In this document: piece by piece, positions 8,717-18,208 of the stretch
Numbering within the stretch: position 1 is the first letter of the stretch
How the letters are laid out: each line of letters starts with the position of its first letter
Assembly (NCBI RefSeq): GCF_024752305.1
Contig: NZ_JANTHX010000005.1
Location: forward strand, 453,496 to 517,495
Reading direction: 5' to 3'
Origin: Protaetiibacter mangrovi
Lineage (GTDB): Bacteria; Actinomycetota; Actinomycetes; Actinomycetales; Microbacteriaceae
Length of the DNA stretch: 64,000 nucleotides
The notes under the pieces: model-generated
What the model saw: the letters and a program-made list of their open reading frames with translations, nothing else
What the model was told of the DNA's origin: nothing
Databases searched by the model: none
Position numbers and translations under genes: made by a program

Positions 8717-11464
8717 ATGGCCACGAGCACCCGGTCGTCGACGTCGCGCGCCCGCACGAGCAGCACCTCGCGCGGGTCGTCCTCGCGCTCCTCGTCCCGC
8801 GGCCCGCAGGGCACCAAGAAGCTCCCCGTCGCGCAGGAGAAGCCGGGGCTGCTCGGCGCGGCCTGGATGGGCATGGCCCATGTCGTGGGCGGCGCCGCGC
8901 GCCTGTTCGGCAAGGAGGGGCTCGAGAAGCACGAGCGGCGCGACGGGGTGCCCTTCCTGTTCTTCCTGCTGGCGATCGCGACCGCGGTCGTGGAGTGGTT
9001 CGCGCCCGCGAGCGACGTCGCGCTCGCCCTCGACAACTACGGATTCGGAGGGCTGCTCGGCCGCGTCGCCTTCGCGCTGCCGGTGATCCTGCTCGTGCTC
9101 GCCGTCTGGCTGTTCCGGCATCCCTCGAGCGTGAACGACAACGGTCGCCTCGGCGTCGGCCTGGTGCTGCTGCTGACGAGCCTGTCCGCCCTCTGCCAGG
9201 TGTTCGGCGGCCTGCCGAGCCCGTCCGACGGCGCGGGCGCGCTGGCGGCCGGCGGGGGGGTCGTCGGCTGGGTCGTGACCTGGCCGCTCGTGACGATCGG
9301 TGCGCCCTGGCTGGCCGCACTGCTCGCGTTCGGCGTGCTCGCCCTGTCGCTGTTCATCCTCACCAAGACACCGCCGAACCGGGTCGGCCACCGGCTGCGC
9401 GAGCTGTACTCCTATCTGTTCGGCGCCGAGCTGCCCGAGCCGGCCGAGCGGCCCGCCAAGGCGCGCAAGGGAGAGGGCGACACCCAGACGGTCGCCTTCG
9501 GCACCCTGTCCGATCTCGGGCTCGAGCCCGACAACCCCGAGTCGATGCCGTGGTGGCGTCGCAGCAAGCCGAAGGACGAGTCGCCCGCCTTCGACACCCC
9601 CGTGCTCGGGCGGGAGCTCGAGACCGAGATCGTCGACCCGCTGCCGTCGCCGTCGGACGCCGACTTCGACGTCGAGCTCCTGGAGGAGCTCGTGCGCGCC
9701 GAGGATGCCGTGAAGCGCTTCACGGGCGAGGTCGACACGGGCGCCACCGGGCTCCGCGACGACTCCGCGCTGCTGCCCGGCTTCCCCGACTCCGCGAGCG
9801 AACGCGGGGACGCGGGCGAGTTCGCCCCGGCCCCCGCCCCGGCCGCGACCCGCGCGCCCGCCGCGCAGCGTCCCTACCGGCTGCCCGCGGCATCCGTGCT
9901 CGCCGCAGGCACCCCGCCGAAGGCGCGCACCGCCGTCAACGACGAGATGATCGCGGCGATCACGAACGTGCTGAACCAGTTCCAGGTCGACGCCAAGGTC
10001 ACCGGCTTCACGCGCGGCCCCTCGGTCACCCGTTACGAGATCGAGCTCGGCCACGGGGTGAAGGTCGAGCGCGTCACGGCGCTCAGCCGCAACCTCTCGT
10101 ACGCGGTCGCGTCGAACGAGGTCAACATCCTCTCGCCGATCCCGGGCAAGAGCGCGATCGGCGTCGAGATCCCGAACCGCGACCGCGAGATCGTGTCGCT
10201 CGGCGACGTGCTGCGCTCGGGCCCCGCGTCCAAGAGCAACCACCCGCTCACCATCGGCCTCGGCAAGGACGTCGAGGGCGGCTTCGTCGTGGCGAACCTC
10301 GCGAAGATGCCGCACCTGCTCGTCGCCGGATCCACCGGGTCCGGCAAGTCGAGCTTCATCAACTCGATGATCACCTCGGTGCTGATGCGGGCCAAGCCCG
10401 CCGAGGTGCGGATGGTGCTCGTCGACCCGAAGCGGGTCGAGCTCGCCGCCTACCAGGGCGTTCCGCACCTCATCACCCCCATCATCACGAACCCCAAGAA
10501 GGCGGCCGAGGCGCTGCAGTGGGTCGTGAAGGAGATGGACATGCGCTACGACGACCTCGCGTCGTTCGGCTTCCGTCACATCGACGACTTCAACCGCGCC
10601 GTGCTCGCGAACGAGATCCAGCTGCCGGCCGGATCGGAGCGGGTGCTGCAGCCGTATCCGTACCTGCTCGTGGTGGTCGACGAGCTGGCCGACCTCATGA
10701 TGGTCGCCCCGCGCGACGTCGAGGACTCGATCGTGCGCATCACCCAGCTCGCACGCGCCTCGGGGATCCACCTCGTGCTCGCGACGCAGCGGCCGTCGGT
10801 CGACGTCGTGACGGGCCTCATCAAGGCGAACGTGCCGAGCCGTCTCGCCTTCGCGGTGTCGAGCATGACCGACAGCCGCGTCATCCTCGACCAGCCCGGC
10901 GCCGACAAGCTCATCGGCCAGGGCGACGGGCTCTTCCTCCCGATGGGTGCCTCCAAGGCCATCCGCGTGCAGGGCGCGTGGGTCACGGAGGACGAGATCC
11001 ACGCGGTCGTGAAGCACGTGACCGAGCAGGCGCGGCCTGAGTACCGCGAGGATGTGCAGGCCGTCGTCGAGAAGCGCGAGGTCGACGCCGACATCGGCGA
11101 CGACCTCGAGCTACTGCTGGAGGCCGCGACGCTCGTCGTGAACACCCAGTTCGGCTCGACCTCGATGCTGCAGCGCAAGCTGCGCGTCGGTTTCGCGAAG
11201 GCCGGCCGCCTCATGGACCTGCTCGAGTCGCGCGAGATCGTCGGCCCGTCCGAGGGCTCCAAGGCCCGCGACGTGCTCATCACGGCCGAGCAGCTGCCGG
11301 GCGTGCTCGCCCAGCTGCGCGGGGAGCCCGCGCCGTCGGCCGCCCCCGTCGCAGCGGCGCCCCCGGCGGCCCCGATCGACGCCGTGGAGGCGCAGTTCGA
11401 CGGCTATCCTGTCGAGGAGGGCGACTCGGACGAGGACGCCTGGGGGCTGACCGGCAGGGAGTGA
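8717..11464 (+). CDS. ftsK: FtsK/SpoIIIE-family DNA translocase
   Basis: 915 residues from ATG 8717, supported by a TACCGT -10 six bases upstream; the longer open frame from 8672 crosses the intergenic hairpin. After a Ser/Arg-rich start come four membrane helices (about residues 75-230), an acidic/Ala-Pro linker, and the motor: Walker [11 protein letters not shown] near 535-544, Walker [14 protein letters not shown], and [21 protein letters not shown]. The C-terminal winged-helix gamma domain ([32 protein letters not shown]) would read polar KOPS-type sequences. It pumps chromosome DNA through the division septum and activates XerCD recombination. pgsA follows after 3 nt. Confidence 0.97.
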   Translation: MATSTRSSTSRARTSSTSRGSSSRSSSRGPQGTKKLPVAQEKPGLLGAAWMGMAHVVGGAARLFGKEGLEKHERRDGVPFLFFLLAIATAVVEWFAPASDVALALDNYGFGGLLGRVAFALPVILLVLAVWLFRHPSSVNDNGRLGVGLVLLLTSLSALCQVFGGLPSPSDGAGALAAGGGVVGWVVTWPLVTIGAPWLAALLAFGVLALSLFILTKTPPNRVGHRLRELYSYLFGAELPEPAERPAKARKGEGDTQTVAFGTLSDLGLEPDNPESMPWWRRSKPKDESPAFDTPVLGRELETEIVDPLPSPSDADFDVELLEELVRAEDAVKRFTGEVDTGATGLRDDSALLPGFPDSASERGDAGEFAPAPAPAATRAPAAQRPYRLPAASVLAAGTPPKARTAVNDEMIAAITNVLNQFQVDAKVTGFTRGPSVTRYEIELGHGVKVERVTALSRNLSYAVASNEVNILSPIPGKSAIGVEIPNRDREIVSLGDVLRSGPASKSNHPLTIGLGKDVEGGFVVANLAKMPHLLVAGSTGSGKSSFINSMITSVLMRAKPAEVRMVLVDPKRVELAAYQGVPHLITPIITNPKKAAEALQWVVKEMDMRYDDLASFGFRHIDDFNRAVLANEIQLPAGSERVLQPYPYLLVVVDELADLMMVAPRDVEDSIVRITQLARASGIHLVLATQRPSVDVVTGLIKANVPSRLAFAVSSMTDSRVILDQPGADKLIGQGDGLFLPMGASKAIRVQGAWVTEDEIHAVVKHVTEQARPEYREDVQAVVEKREVDADIGDDLELLLEAATLVVNTQFGSTSMLQRKLRVGFAKAGRLMDLLESREIVGPSEGSKARDVLITAEQLPGVLAQLRGEPAPSAAPVAAAPPAAPIDAVEAQFDGYPVEEGDSDEDAWGLTGRE

Positions 11465-11467
11465 CGT

Positions 11468-12127
11468 GTGTCCGTGACCGAGCCCGACCCGGAACCGGCG
11501 CCGCCGAGCCGCACCAACCCGATGCGCGGGCGCGTCGTCAGCCCGGGGGAGACCCCGGCCAGCATGGGCAACATCGCCAACATCATCACGGTGGTGCGCA
11601 TCCTGCTCGCGCCCGTCTTCGTGTGGCTCATGGTGCTCGACGGCGGGGAGCTCGGCGTCTGGCGCTGGGTGGCGGGATTCCTGTTCATCCTGTCGATCAC
11701 GACCGACTCGGTGGACGGCTTCCTGGCTCGGCGCAACAACCTGGTCACCGACTTCGGCAAGCTCGTCGACCCGATCGCCGACAAGATCCTGGTCGGCGCC
11801 GCGCTCGTGGCCCTGTCGATCGTGGGCGAGCTCTGGTGGTGGGTGACGATCGTGATCCTCGTGCGCGAGTTCGGCATCACGATCTTCCGCTTCCTCATGC
11901 TGCGCGACCACGTGATCCCCGCCGGCTTCCTCGGCAAGCTCAAGACCGTCGTGCAGTCCGTCGCGGTCTCGTTCGCCCTCGTGCCCCTGTGGACGGTGCT
12001 CGGAGACTGGGTGCTGTGGGTGAACTGGGTGCTCATGGGGGCCGCGCTCGTGCTGACGGTCGTGAGCGGAGTGCAGTACCTGTGGGACGCCTGGCGTGTG
12101 ACGCGGGCGGCGCGGAAGGCCGGATGA
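11468..12127 (+). CDS. pgsA: CDP-diacylglycerol--glycerol-3-phosphate 3-phosphatidyltransferase
   Basis: 219 residues, GTG start. Makes phosphatidylglycerol phosphate at the membrane, the precursor of phosphatidylglycerol and cardiolipin. The CDP-alcohol phosphatidyltransferase signature is complete: D-G-x2-A-R-x8-G-x3-D-x3-D in TDSVDGFLARRNN then TDFGKLVDPIADK. Four or more membrane helices follow the usual pattern. Lies between ftsK and cinA, a conserved actinobacterial arrangement; its stop overlaps the cinA start (ATGA). Confidence 0.95.
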   Translation: MSVTEPDPEPAPPSRTNPMRGRVVSPGETPASMGNIANIITVVRILLAPVFVWLMVLDGGELGVWRWVAGFLFILSITTDSVDGFLARRNNLVTDFGKLVDPIADKILVGAALVALSIVGELWWWVTIVILVREFGITIFRFLMLRDHVIPAGFLGKLKTVVQSVAVSFALVPLWTVLGDWVLWVNWVLMGAALVLTVVSGVQYLWDAWRVTRAARKAG

Positions 12128-12624
12128 CCGCGCGGTCGCTCGCCGAGCGGATCGTGGGCGAGCTGACGCGGCGCGGCGAACGGGTGGCCCTCGCGGAGTC
12201 CCTCACGGGCGGCCTGCTGACCTCGGCCCTCGTCGACGTGCCCGGTGCCTCGCTGGCGGTGTCGGGCGGCGTCGTCGCCTACGCGACGCCGCTCAAGGCG
12301 CAGCTGCTGGGCGTCGACGCGGGGCTCCTCGCCGAGCGCGGCCCGATCGACGCGGAGGTCGCCCGCCAGATGGCCGCGGGGGTGCGCGAGCGCCTCGCCC
12401 TCGACGGTCGGGCGGCCGACTGGGGGCTGGCGACGACCGGAGTGGCGGGGCCGGATCCGCAGGACGGCTTCGCGCCCGGCACGCTCTGGGTCGGGATCGC
12501 GGATGCGGCGGGCGCGTCCGCCCGGGAGTTCCGCCTCGCAGGGGGTCGCGCCGACATCCGCGCCGGCGCCGTGGCGGCGGCCCTCGGGCTGCTCGCAGAG
12601 CGCCTGGATGTTGCGCGGGAATAA
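12124..12624 (+). CDS. cinA: CinA C-terminal domain protein (nicotinamide-nucleotide amidohydrolase)
   Basis: 166 residues, matching the stand-alone C-terminal domain of CinA (PncC), which deamidates nicotinamide mononucleotide to nicotinate mononucleotide in pyridine salvage. Family patterns: VALAESLTGGLLTSALVDVPGAS, VVAYATPLKAQLLGV, MAAGVRERL and the ATTGVAGP motif followed by GTLWVGIA. Start ATG 12124 overlaps the pgsA stop by 4 nt, arguing for translational coupling. The N-terminal molybdopterin-binding-like domain of full CinA is absent, as is usual in this group. Confidence 0.93.
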   Translation: MTARSLAERIVGELTRRGERVALAESLTGGLLTSALVDVPGASLAVSGGVVAYATPLKAQLLGVDAGLLAERGPIDAEVARQMAAGVRERLALDGRAADWGLATTGVAGPDPQDGFAPGTLWVGIADAAGASAREFRLAGGRADIRAGAVAAALGLLAERLDVARE

Positions 12625-12667
12625 ACCGCCGTTTCGATCTCGTTACACGTGGTGACTTCACGGCGGT
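12625..12667. repeat. Inverted repeat between cinA and the clgR-like gene
   Basis: ACCGCCGT at 12625-12632 and ACGGCGGT at 12660-12667 are perfect inverted repeats around a 27-nt centre, starting right after the cinA stop. It could be a terminator stem without U-tract or an operator for the regulator gene. Possible -10 elements for that gene are TAGAGT at 12686-12691 and TAGCGT at 12709-12714. Confidence 0.5.
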
Positions 12668-12760
12668 ATCCGAGGCAGCAGGAATTAGAGTTTCTGCAAC
12701 GGACGGGGTAGCGTGAGCCCCCCGGAAAGCACCGCCTCTCACGGGCAAGGAGGAACACCC

Positions 12761-13069
12761 ATGGTTCTGGTTCGACAGGAACTCGGCGATGTCCTCCGCG
12801 ACTTCCGCCTGCAGAAGGCGATGACGCTGCGCCAGGTCGCCAGTCGTGCGAGCGTCGCCCTCGGCTACCTGAGCGAGGTGGAGCGCGGCCAGAAGGAGGC
12901 CAGCTCCGAGATCCTCGCCTCGGTGGCGGAGGCGCTCGGCACCCCGGTCTCGGTCATCATGCGCGAGGTGGGCGACCGTCTCGCGGTGGTCGAGGGCATC
13001 TCGACCGTCCCCGACACGCTTCCCGACGAGCTCGTGGCCGAGTTCGACGCGGATCTCGCGGTCCGCTGA
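12761..13069 (+). CDS. clgR: ClgR-like XRE-family transcriptional regulator
   Basis: 102 residues from ATG 12761 with an AAGGAGG site 9 nt upstream. A Cro/C1 helix-turn-helix fills residues 5-65 (ELGDVLRDFRLQKAMTLRQVASRASVALGYLSEVERGQKEASSEILASVAEALG). Position after pgsA-cinA and before DUF3046-recA, and the GYLSEVERGQKEASSE recognition helix, match ClgR/PopR, which activates clp protease and stress genes in Corynebacterium, Streptomyces and Mycobacterium. Role here is inferred by homology and synteny. Its stop TGA is shared with the CTG start of the next gene. Confidence 0.88.
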   Translation: MVLVRQELGDVLRDFRLQKAMTLRQVASRASVALGYLSEVERGQKEASSEILASVAEALGTPVSVIMREVGDRLAVVEGISTVPDTLPDELVAEFDADLAVR

Positions 13070-13287
13070 AGCTCAGCGAGTTCCACCGGGCCGTCGACGA
13101 CGAGTTCGGTCCCTTCGGTCGTGTGCTGCTGAGCGACACGGTCGTCGTCGCGCTCGGCAACCGCACCCCGCTGGCGGCGCTCGACGCCGGTGTCCCGGCC
13201 CGCGAGGTGTGGCGCGAGCTGTGCCGCGCCCAGGAGGTGCCGCGTGAGCGCTGGCATGGCGCCGGCCGCCCCGACCCCCGCGTCTGA
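13066..13287 (+). CDS. DUF3046 family protein, apparent CTG start
   Basis: 73 residues, function unknown. The frame reads (M)[18 protein letters not shown], then [19 protein letters not shown] and [13 protein letters not shown], the complete DUF3046 pattern found between clgR and recA in many actinobacteria. No ATG, GTG or TTG lies at the expected N-terminus; the only codon that fits family starts is CTG at 13066, which overlaps the clgR stop as CTGA. An internal GTG would remove the conserved first 19 residues. Translational coupling to clgR would help a weak start; no good ribosome site is visible. Confidence 0.85.
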   Translation: MKLSEFHRAVDDEFGPFGRVLLSDTVVVALGNRTPLAALDAGVPAREVWRELCRAQEVPRERWHGAGRPDPRV

Positions 13288-13322
13288 CGGCGGCGCGCCG
13301 AGCGCGACACGCCGCCCGCCTC

Positions 13323-13338
13323 TCGAACATCGGTTCGA
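13323..13338. promoter_or_regulatory. LexA (SOS) box of recA
   Basis: TCGAACatcgGTTCGA is a perfect match to the actinobacterial/Bacillus-type LexA operator TCGAAC-N4-GTTCGA. It overlaps the -35 region of the -10 element TAGTGT at 13346-13351, so LexA binding should block recA transcription. A second possible -10, TAGCGT, lies at 13427-13432. Confidence 0.92.
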
Positions 13339-13556
13339 TTCTCTGTAGTGTCCTCCACAGGATCCGTCGAAGAATCGTCGTCGACAGTTCCGCCCGTCGC
13401 TCACACCGGATGTCGGTGGGCGGGCGTAGCGTCGGCGACGTCACCGAGATGGAGACACCAGCCCTGCCGCGAGAGCGTCGGCCTTGCATCACCGGTCGAC
13501 GAAGGGCACGGCAGCCGATGGGCGCATGGAACACGACACAGAAGGAGACCGGGCAC

Positions 13557-14630
13557 ATGCCTACAGCAGCAGACCGCGAGAAGGCCCTCGAGGTGGCCCT
13601 CGCACAGATCGACCGCCAGTTCGGCAAGGGAACCGTCATGCGCCTCGGCAGCGACGAGCGCGCCCCGGTCGCCGTCATCCCCACGGGTTCCATCGCGCTC
13701 GACGTCGCGCTCGGCATCGGGGGCCTGCCCCGCGGCCGCATCGTCGAGATCTACGGCCCGGAGTCGTCGGGTAAGACCACGCTGACCCTGCACGCGATCG
13801 CCAACGCGCAGCGCGCCGGCGGCATCGCGGCCTTCATCGACGCGGAGCACGCGCTCGACCCCGAGTACGCCAAGAAGCTCGGCGTCGACATCGACGCGCT
13901 CCTCGTGTCGCAGCCCGACACGGGGGAGCAGGCGCTCGAGATCGCCGACATGCTCGTGCGCTCGGGTTCGATCGACCTCATCGTCGTCGACTCGGTCGCG
14001 GCGCTCGTGCCGAAGGCCGAGATCGAGGGCGAGATGGGCGACAGCCACGTCGGCCTCCAGGCCCGCCTCATGTCGCAGGCGCTCCGCAAGCTCACCGGTG
14101 GGCTCAACCAGACGCAGACCACGATGATCTTCATCAACCAGCTGCGCGAGAAGATCGGCGTGTTCTTCGGCAGCCCCGAGACCACCGCGGGCGGCAAGGC
14201 GCTCAAGTTCTACGCGTCGGTGCGCCTCGACATCCGTCGCATCGAGACCCTCAAGGACGGCGCCGAGGCGGTCGGAAACCGCACGCGCGTCAAGGTGGTC
14301 AAGAACAAGATGGCGCCGCCCTTCAAGCAGGCCGAGTTCGACATCCTCTACGGCGTCGGCATCTCGCGCGAGGGCAGCCTCATCGACTACGGCGTCGAGC
14401 ACGAGATCGTGCGCAAGTCCGGCGCCTGGTACACCTACGACGGCGACCAGCTCGGGCAGGGCAAGGAGAACGCCCGCAACTTCCTCCTCGAGAACGCCGA
14501 CGTGGCGGCGGAGATCGAGCAGAAGATCCTCACGAAGCTCGGCATCGGCGCGGCGGCCAAGGCGGCGCAGGCCGCGAACGTCGACTCGCTCGAAGACAAG
14601 CTCGCGGCCCGCAAGGCCGTGGGCGAGTAA
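13557..14630 (+). CDS. recA: Recombinase A
   Basis: 357 residues from ATG 13557 with GAAGGAG upstream; the open frame extends to 13410 but lacks family sequence there. RecA forms filaments on single-stranded DNA, drives strand exchange and triggers LexA self-cleavage. Walker A GPESSGKT at residues 67-74, the [22 protein letters not shown] stretch with loop L1, and loop L2 [34 protein letters not shown] are all present. No intein. The 220-nt leader carries the SOS box; recX follows after 8 nt. Confidence 0.99.
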   Translation: MPTAADREKALEVALAQIDRQFGKGTVMRLGSDERAPVAVIPTGSIALDVALGIGGLPRGRIVEIYGPESSGKTTLTLHAIANAQRAGGIAAFIDAEHALDPEYAKKLGVDIDALLVSQPDTGEQALEIADMLVRSGSIDLIVVDSVAALVPKAEIEGEMGDSHVGLQARLMSQALRKLTGGLNQTQTTMIFINQLREKIGVFFGSPETTAGGKALKFYASVRLDIRRIETLKDGAEAVGNRTRVKVVKNKMAPPFKQAEFDILYGVGISREGSLIDYGVEHEIVRKSGAWYTYDGDQLGQGKENARNFLLENADVAAEIEQKILTKLGIGAAAKAAQAANVDSLEDKLAARKAVGE

Positions 14631-14638
14631 GGACCCCC

Positions 14639-15292
14639 ATGGACGAGACCGACGGCCGACTGGCCCCCGTCAGCTACCTGTTCGGCGCCGCGCCGTCGGT
14701 CTCGTCCGCATCCCGGCACGACCTCGACTCCGGTGCCGAACCGGAGTGGAACGACGAATGGGGATCCGACGTCGACGGCAGCTGCGCCGAGCTGGTCGAC
14801 GCCGGCGCCCTCCCCGACGCGGAGCGCATCTCGATGAAGGCCCTCGGGCGTCGTGCGCTCTCGCGCCGCGAGCTCGAGCGGGTGCTCCGCGACGGGGGCG
14901 TCGACGAGCAGGTCATCTCCCACGAGTGCGACCGCCTCGCGCGTGTCGGCCTCATCGACGACGCCGCGCTCGCGCAGAACCTCGTGGCGACCCTGCAGGA
15001 ACGCAAGGCGCTCGGGCGCACGGCGATCGCCGCCGAGCTCACCCGCCGCCTGCTGGCCCCCGCGGCCATCGAGTACGCGCTCGAGCTCGTCGACACGGGC
15101 GATGAGCTCGCCCGGGCCCGGGAGCTGGCGCGCAAGCGGGCGACCCAGCTGTCGGGCCTCGACCGCGACGCGGCCGTCCGGCGCCTGAGCGGCTTCCTCG
15201 CCCGCCGGGGCTACTCGGGCAGCACCGTGCGCGCCGCCGTCGACGACGCGCTGTCGACCCGCCCCGCGGCGGGCGGCGTCCGCTTCCGTTGA
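14639..15292 (+). CDS. recX: Regulatory protein RecX
   Basis: 217 residues. RecX binds RecA filaments and limits recombinase activity. The three-helix repeats are visible: ALGRRALSRRELERVLRDGGVDEQVISHECDRLARVGLIDDAALAQNLV, then RKALGRTAIAAELTRRLLAP and AVRRLSGFLARRGYSGSTVRAAVDDAL. The N-terminal 60 residues are poorly conserved in the family. Starts 8 nt after recA and is almost certainly co-transcribed with it, giving SOS induction of both. Confidence 0.93.
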   Translation: MDETDGRLAPVSYLFGAAPSVSSASRHDLDSGAEPEWNDEWGSDVDGSCAELVDAGALPDAERISMKALGRRALSRRELERVLRDGGVDEQVISHECDRLARVGLIDDAALAQNLVATLQERKALGRTAIAAELTRRLLAPAAIEYALELVDTGDELARARELARKRATQLSGLDRDAAVRRLSGFLARRGYSGSTVRAAVDDALSTRPAAGGVRFR

Positions 15293-15310
15293 CCATCGCG
15301 TGCGCCGTTG

Positions 15311-15316
15311 TAGCCT
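15311..15316 (+). promoter_or_regulatory. -10 element of the lipoprotein gene (leaderless)
   Basis: TAGCCT ends 7 nt before the ATG at 15324. Confidence 0.6.
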
Positions 15317-15323
15317 CGCGTAC

Positions 15324-15743
15324 ATGACCACCACTCCGTCCTCGCGAATCCTCGCGGCGATCGCCGCATCCACCCTCGTGCTCGGTGCCCTCACCGGCTG
15401 CAGCCTTCCCTCCATCCCCGGACTGCCGGGGTTCGGCGGTGCCGGCGACGCGGTCGTCGACTCCGAACTGGTCGGCACGACCTGGAGCGGCACCGACTCC
15501 GACGGAGACAGCTGGGTGCTCGAGCTCCAGGAGGACGGCACCGTCGGTCTCACCTACGACGGTTCGAGCTACGACGACAGCACCGACACCTGGGCGCAGG
15601 TCGGCAGCACCGTCACCTTCCACATCGGCTTCGACGACGGCGACATCGACATGATCGGCGAATACGCCGGCGTGGACTCGCCCATGGAGGCCTCGGGCAC
15701 CTACCCGGGCGGCAGCTTCACGGTCACACTCGTCCAGGGCTGA
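15324..15743 (+). CDS. Small secreted lipoprotein of unknown function
   Basis: 139 residues. A Sec/lipoprotein signal peptide ends in the lipobox LTGC with Cys26 as the lipidation site. The mature part is acidic and Gly/Ser/Asp-rich, with a beta-strand pattern ([43 protein letters not shown]) resembling small lipocalin-like or META-like barrels, but I do not recognise the family. The ATG is fixed by a TAGCCT -10 seven bases upstream. A strong hairpin follows the stop, so the gene is probably monocistronic. Confidence 0.8.
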   Translation: MTTTPSSRILAAIAASTLVLGALTGCSLPSIPGLPGFGGAGDAVVDSELVGTTWSGTDSDGDSWVLELQEDGTVGLTYDGSSYDDSTDTWAQVGSTVTFHIGFDDGDIDMIGEYAGVDSPMEASGTYPGGSFTVTLVQG

Positions 15744-15751
15744 CGGGTCCG

Positions 15752-15779
15752 CGTCGGCGGGCGGAGCGGCCCGCCGACG
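15752..15779 (+). terminator. GC-rich hairpin before miaB
   Basis: CGTCGGCGGGC at 15752-15762 pairs perfectly with 15769-15779 (11 bp, 6-nt loop). No U-tract follows; instead the miaB -10 element TAGACT begins at the very next base. Confidence 0.55.
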
Positions 15780-15785
15780 TAGACT
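15780..15785 (+). promoter_or_regulatory. -10 element of miaB (leaderless)
   Basis: TAGACT ends 9 nt before the ATG at 15795. Confidence 0.6.
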
Positions 15786-15794
15786 GTCGGCACC

Positions 15795-17279
15795 ATGACG
15801 CTGCTCGACGCCGCCCCGCGCACCTACGAGGTGCGCACCTTCGGCTGCCAGATGAACGTGCACGACTCCGAGCGTCTCTCCGGATCGCTGGAGGCCGCCG
15901 GCTACGTCAAGGCGACCGAGGGCGAGGCCGACATCGTCGTGATCAACACCTGCGCGGTGCGCGAGAACGCCGACAACAAGCTGTACGGCACACTCGGCCA
16001 TCTCGCGAGCGCGAAGCGCGAGCACGAGGGCATGCAGATCGCCGTCGGCGGCTGCCTCGCGCAGAAGGACAAGAACGTCATCCTCGAGAAGGCGCCCTGG
16101 GTCGACGTCGTGTTCGGCACCCACAACATGGGCTCGCTCCCGACGCTGCTCGAACGCGCCCGCCACAACGGCGAAGCGCAGCTCGAGATCCTCGAGTCGC
16201 TCGAGGTGTTCCCCTCGACGCTGCCGACGCGACGCGAGAACACCTACTCGGGGTGGGTCTCGATCTCGGTGGGCTGCAACAACACCTGCACGTTCTGCAT
16301 CGTGCCATCGCTGCGCGGCAAGGAGAAGGACCGCCGGCCCGGGGACATCCTGGCCGAGATCGAGGCGCTCGTCGCCGACGGCGCGATCGAGGTGACGCTG
16401 CTCGGCCAGAACGTGAACTCCTACGGGGTGGAGTTCGGCGATCGCGGCGCCTTCGCGAAGCTGCTGCGCGCCGCGGGCCGGATCGAGGGGCTCGAGCGCA
16501 TCCGGTTCACGAGTCCGCACCCGGCCGCGTTCACCGACGACGTGATCGACGCGATGGCCGAGACGCCGACCGTCATGCCCCAGCTGCACATGCCCCTGCA
16601 GTCGGGCTCCGACCGCATCCTCAAGGCCATGCGCCGGTCCTACCGTTCGGAGCGCTTCCTCGGCATCCTCGAGCGCGTTCGCGATCGCATCCCCCACGCG
16701 GCGATCTCGACCGACATCATCGTCGGATTCCCCGGAGAGACCGAGGAGGACTTCGAGGACACCCTCCGCGTCGTCGAGCAGGCTCGCTTCGCGTCGGCCT
16801 TCACGTTCCAGTACTCCATCCGCCCGGGCACGCCCGCCGCGACGATGCAGGAGCAGCTGCCGAAGGAGGTCGTTCAGGAGCGCTACGAGCGGCTCATCGA
16901 GCTGCAGGAGCGCATCTCGGGCGAGGAGGCCCAGAAGCTCGTCGGCACGCCGATCGAGGTGCTGGTCGCCACCGGCGAGGGCCGCCGCGACGAGCGGACC
17001 CGCCGGATGTCGGGCCGTGCGGAGGACAACCGCCTCGTGCACTTCGACGTGCCCGACGGCAGCGGCACGCCGCGCCCCGGAGACGTCGTGAGCGTGGTCG
17101 TCACCCGCGCCACGCCGCACTATCTCATCGCGGCGCCGACGGACGCGACCCTGCCCATCCGGCGCACCCGCGCGGGGGACGCCTGGGACCTCGCCGAGGC
17201 GGAGTCGTGCGCCGTGCCGACGCCCGCCTCCGGGGCGCGCGCCGTCAACCTCGGACTCCCCGGCCTGCGCCCCGCGTGA
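15795..17279 (+). CDS. miaB: tRNA-2-methylthio-N6-dimethylallyladenosine synthase
   Basis: 494 residues. Radical-SAM methylthiotransferase that adds the 2-methylthio group to i6A37 of tRNAs reading U-starting codons. The N-terminal MTTase domain has Cys in [14 protein letters not shown] and in [12 protein letters not shown] and GGCLAQK (second Fe-S cluster); the radical-SAM cluster motif [17 protein letters not shown] follows near residue 160; a TRAM domain sits around 375-440. The last 50 residues are a non-conserved tail. The stop overlaps the miaA start, putting both steps of ms2i6A synthesis in one operon. Confidence 0.97.
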   Translation: MTLLDAAPRTYEVRTFGCQMNVHDSERLSGSLEAAGYVKATEGEADIVVINTCAVRENADNKLYGTLGHLASAKREHEGMQIAVGGCLAQKDKNVILEKAPWVDVVFGTHNMGSLPTLLERARHNGEAQLEILESLEVFPSTLPTRRENTYSGWVSISVGCNNTCTFCIVPSLRGKEKDRRPGDILAEIEALVADGAIEVTLLGQNVNSYGVEFGDRGAFAKLLRAAGRIEGLERIRFTSPHPAAFTDDVIDAMAETPTVMPQLHMPLQSGSDRILKAMRRSYRSERFLGILERVRDRIPHAAISTDIIVGFPGETEEDFEDTLRVVEQARFASAFTFQYSIRPGTPAATMQEQLPKEVVQERYERLIELQERISGEEAQKLVGTPIEVLVATGEGRRDERTRRMSGRAEDNRLVHFDVPDGSGTPRPGDVVSVVVTRATPHYLIAAPTDATLPIRRTRAGDAWDLAEAESCAVPTPASGARAVNLGLPGLRPA

Positions 17280-18208
17280 ACCCCCTCGTCGCCGTCGTCG
17301 GCGCGACCGGCACGGGCAAGTCCGCGCTGTCGCTCGACCTGGCCGAGCTGCTCGCGGCCGACGGCACGCCGGCCGAGATCGTCAACGCCGACGCCATGCA
17401 GCTCTACCGCGGCATGGACATCGGCACCGCCAAGCTGCCGATGGTCGAGCGCCGCGGTATCCCGCACCATCTCGTCGACGTGCTCGAGCCGCGCGAGGAG
17501 GCGAGCGTCGCCCGCTATCAGCCGGAGGCGCGCGAGATCGTCGACGACATCCTGCGGCGTGGCGCCGTGCCGATCCTGGTCGGCGGCAGCGGACTGTACG
17601 TCTCGAGCGTCCTCTACGACTTCCGGTTCCCGGGAACGGATGCCGGCATCCGCGAGCGGCTGGAGGCGGAGCTCGACGCCGCAGGGCCGGGCGCCCTCTT
17701 CGATCGGCTGCGCGCCCAGGACCCCGCGGCGGCCGCGGCCATCGGTCCGCACAACGGGCGTCGGATCGTGCGCGCGCTCGAGGTGATCGAGCTGACGGGG
17801 GAGCCCTTCGGGGCGGGCCTCGACGCGGAGTCGCGGCCGTGGCGCCCGAGCGCCGTCATCGGGCTTCGCCTCCCGCGTGAGGAGCTGGTCCAGCGTCTCG
17901 ACGCCCGCGTGCTCGGGATGTGGTCGGCGGGGCTGGTCGACGAGGTGGCCCGGTTGCGTCCGAGCGGCTTCGGGGCGACCGCCGCGCGCGCGATCGGCTA
18001 CGCGCAGGCGCTCGCGCAGCTCGACGGCGAGCTCGACGAGTCCGCCGCGATCGCCGAGACGCAGGCGTTGACGCGTCGCTACGCGCGCCGCCAGGTGTCG
18101 TGGTTCGGCAGGTCGCGCGACACCGCCTGGGTCGACGCCGACGACCCGGCCCGCGTGCGGACGGCGCTCAGCACCGTGCGGGCCGCCGCCGCTAGGCTGC
18201 CCCGGTGA
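17276..18208 (+). CDS. miaA: tRNA dimethylallyltransferase
   Basis: 310 residues, GTG start overlapping the miaB stop (GTGA). Transfers the dimethylallyl group to A37, the substrate for MiaB. P-loop [10 protein letters not shown] at residues 9-18, [33 protein letters not shown] and [13 protein letters not shown] are all family motifs. The stop overlaps the dapF GTG, although dapF has its own -10 inside the end of miaA. Confidence 0.97.
   Translation: MNPLVAVVGATGTGKSALSLDLAELLAADGTPAEIVNADAMQLYRGMDIGTAKLPMVERRGIPHHLVDVLEPREEASVARYQPEAREIVDDILRRGAVPILVGGSGLYVSSVLYDFRFPGTDAGIRERLEAELDAAGPGALFDRLRAQDPAAAAAIGPHNGRRIVRALEVIELTGEPFGAGLDAESRPWRPSAVIGLRLPREELVQRLDARVLGMWSAGLVDEVARLRPSGFGATAARAIGYAQALAQLDGELDESAAIAETQALTRRYARRQVSWFGRSRDTAWVDADDPARVRTALSTVRAAAARLPR
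18193..18198 (+). promoter_or_regulatory. -10 element of dapF (leaderless)
   Basis: TAGGCT within the last codons of miaA ends 6 nt before the dapF GTG at 18205. Confidence 0.6.

Noticed and set aside
8633..11017. Long minus-strand frame opposite ftsK
   Set aside because: Shadow of ftsK with shadow composition and no ribosome site.
12681..12714. SigH/SigE-type promoter (GGAAT ... GTT) before the clgR-like gene
   Set aside because: GGAAT is present at 12681 but no GTT lies at the right distance; not enough to call.
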